The notes beneath the pieces were generated by a model. It searched no databases and was not told the origin of the DNA. It was given only the letters and a program-made list of their open reading frames with translations. Made by a program: the position numbers and the translations under genes. A DNA stretch of 5,347 nucleotides from an uncultured Eubacteriales bacterium (lineage in GTDB: Bacteria > Bacillota > Clostridia > Oscillospirales > Oscillospiraceae), in NCBI GenBank assembly GCA_900554625.1, contig USHP01000152.1, forward strand, positions 1-5,347. Reading direction: 5' to 3'. Within the stretch, counting starts at the first letter, position 1, and every line of letters begins with the position of its first letter. Positions 4,357-5,347 of this stretch are shown one piece after another.

Positions 4357-5347
4357 ATGAAAGGAATATCAATTGCTGTGCTGGCGCTTATTGCGGCGGC
4401 ATTATTTTTGTCCTTTTCTGCATTTGCGGAGAGTGCCGGTTCCGTTGCGCCGGCCATTGCCGTGACCGCCGACGGTCAGCAGAAATACAGCCTGAGCCTC
4501 GCCTCCGCGGTTGCAGACGCGGGCGACGGCGGAAGTGTTAAGCTGCTGCAAGACGTGGAGATCGACTCCATTTCGGGGCTGGCCATCACACGCAGCATAA
4601 CGCTCGACCTGAACGGCAAAACGATATCGGGCGTACACTCAAGCCAGAAAAAAGTCATTTACGTATACAGAAACAACACCCTTACGATAACGGACAATAG
4701 TCTGGAGCAGACGGGCAAAGTGGTTAACACCAGCCTGTTGGGAGGCAGCGTTCTCAGTACCTCCATGTCGGATGATGCGGGTATAATCGTGCTAGGCGGC
4801 AGCTATGAGGGGCAGCTGGAAAACTCAAAAGGCGAGATAGTGGTGTTGGGAGGCTGTTTCGACACGGATGTCAGCGGCCTGGTGCCAGCTGGCATGATGC
4901 AGGATGAGAGCGGCAGAGTGGTGTTGGACGACGCAGTCGCGGTGGCTTCTGTAAACGGCGTTGGCTACGTCTCCCTCCGTGACGCCGTCATCGCAGCAAA
5001 CCCCGGCGGGACTGTCAAAATGCTCCAGGACGTGGACTGCGAAAGCTGGGAGCAGGTCTGGGAGCTCAGCGGAATAGTATTTGAGGGAGGCGGCCACACG
5101 CTCAGTATCGGCGGGATTACAAGCCTCGAAAACCACGACGCCGTCTTCCATTCTGCAGGCGGGAACATCTTCAACGACCTCACCATCGACCTCTTCGGCC
5201 TCGGCGACGAGGGGGAGGTCGACTCGGGCAGTGCCTCCGTGCCCGTGCCGGACGTGGAGGAGTATTCGAGCCGCGAGCTCATGGCCATGGAGCGCGAGAC
5301 CACCGGCCTCTACCTCACCGGCCACCCCATGGACGCCTATCGGGAGG
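4357..5347 (+). CDS. Secreted repeat (beta-helix-like) protein fused in frame to a DnaE fragment (3' partial)
   Basis: The frame runs without a stop from ATG 4357 to the window edge (330 complete codons). Residues 1-24 are a classical signal peptide: Lys2, a hydrophobic core of about 5-20, and a cleavage motif AFA before Glu25. Two related units follow. Unit 1 (about 44-92) has a SLASAV helix, GGSVKLLQDV and TLDLNGKTISG; unit 2 (about 204-253) has YVSLRDAVIAANPGG, TVKMLQDV and HTLSIGG. This SLxDAV/GGxVKLLxDV pattern is common in exported, surface-associated proteins of gut Clostridia with a predicted parallel beta-helix fold. From about residue 278 the sequence changes character. The stretches PVPDVEEYSSRELMAME and ETTGLYLTGHPMDAYR belong to the DNA polymerase III alpha subunit, just before its OB-fold region. 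A secreted polymerase fragment makes no biological sense, so the fusion is probably a rearrangement or an assembly error. Both halves are called from motifs. Confidence 0.75.
   Translation, partial: MKGISIAVLALIAAALFLSFSAFAESAGSVAPAIAVTADGQQKYSLSLASAVADAGDGGSVKLLQDVEIDSISGLAITRSITLDLNGKTISGVHSSQKKVIYVYRNNTLTITDNSLEQTGKVVNTSLLGGSVLSTSMSDDAGIIVLGGSYEGQLENSKGEIVVLGGCFDTDVSGLVPAGMMQDESGRVVLDDAVAVASVNGVGYVSLRDAVIAANPGGTVKMLQDVDCESWEQVWELSGIVFEGGGHTLSIGGITSLENHDAVFHSAGGNIFNDLTIDLFGLGDEGEVDSGSASVPVPDVEEYSSRELMAMERETTGLYLTGHPMDAYRE
4486..4632 (+). repeat. Protein repeat unit 1 of the secreted protein
   Basis: Residues 44-92 share with unit 2 the order: a Leu/Ala-rich segment ending in AV, a G-G-(S/T)-V-K-(L/M)-L-Q-D-V strand, about 15 variable residues, then a strand ending (K/H)T(I/L)S-GG-like. 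The units are diverged in DNA, so this is an old domain duplication and not a recent tandem repeat. Confidence 0.6.
4966..5115 (+). repeat. Protein repeat unit 2 of the secreted protein
   Basis: Residues 204-253 repeat the pattern of unit 1, with SLRDAVIAANPGG followed by TVKMLQDV and, after a variable stretch, GGHTLSIGG. Between the units, a Gly-rich LGG-containing strand region (about 128-168) fits rungs of a beta-helix. Confidence 0.6.
5188..5347 (+). pseudogene. dnaE: Fragment of DNA polymerase III alpha subunit, joined in frame to the secreted protein
   Basis: The segment encodes DLFGLGDEGE, then PVPDVEEYSSRELMAMERET and TGLYLTGHPMDAYR. The E-T-x-G-L-Y-L-x-G-H-P motif is a hallmark of bacterial DnaE, about three quarters of the way along the enzyme. 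Nearly every codon ends in C or G, more strongly than in the secreted protein, where ATA codons for Ile occur seven times before 5080 and none after. The polymerase N-terminus, PHP domain, palm and fingers are absent here, and the fragment continues past the window edge. The exact left boundary is uncertain (5175-5200). Confidence 0.75.

Noticed and set aside
4825..5325. Reverse-strand open frames opposite the secreted protein and DnaE segment
   Set aside because: The + strand encodes a signal peptide, repeats and the DnaE motif in one frame; the reverse products are His/Val or Ser-rich shadows.
1..5347. CRISPR array, tRNA or rRNA genes, insertion-sequence ends
   Set aside because: No regularly spaced direct repeats, cloverleaf-type sequence, rRNA stretch or transposase with terminal inverted repeats was found by reading both strands.

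Overview
The window looks like accessory DNA from a gut-type Clostridia genome (Oscillospiraceae or Lachnospiraceae-like). The basis is strong AGGAGG-type ribosome binding sites, a moderately GC-rich composition, a TndX/large-serine-recombinase tail and a set of small cargo genes of the kind carried on clostridial integrative elements. The taxon is inferred from style and not proven. All supported genes are on the + strand.

Layout. (1) Positions 3-1400: a reading frame open from the left edge. An unrecognised N-terminal part is joined to the C-terminal part of a large serine recombinase (end of the recombinase domain, zinc ribbon, coiled coil), and the catalytic serine domain is absent. (2) 1420-2166: a calcineurin-like metallophosphatase, closed by a near-perfect long hairpin. 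(3) 2256-3209, 2737-3216 and 3217-4050: a compact run of a DUF1016/YhcG N-terminal-domain protein, a low-molecular-weight protein-tyrosine phosphatase whose gene lies inside the DUF1016 frame, and a KilA-N domain protein. The phosphatase stop and the KilA-N start abut (TGAATG). (4) 4051-4356: a 306-base gap with a strong Rho-independent terminator, possibly a small transcript, and a candidate promoter. (5) 4357-5347: a secreted repeat protein with a clear signal peptide, whose frame passes without a stop into a fragment of the DNA polymerase III alpha subunit (DnaE).

Reading. The central block 1420-4050 holds two phosphatases, a truncated DUF1016 protein and a putative DNA-binding KilA-N protein. 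It could be the cargo of a mobile element, with a speculative regulatory or defence role. Both outer genes are in-frame chimeras of unrelated proteins (about 455-485 and about 5175-5200). Two such joins in 5.3 kb suggest recombination scars or, at least as likely, assembly chimeras, and should be tested before any fusion biology is proposed.
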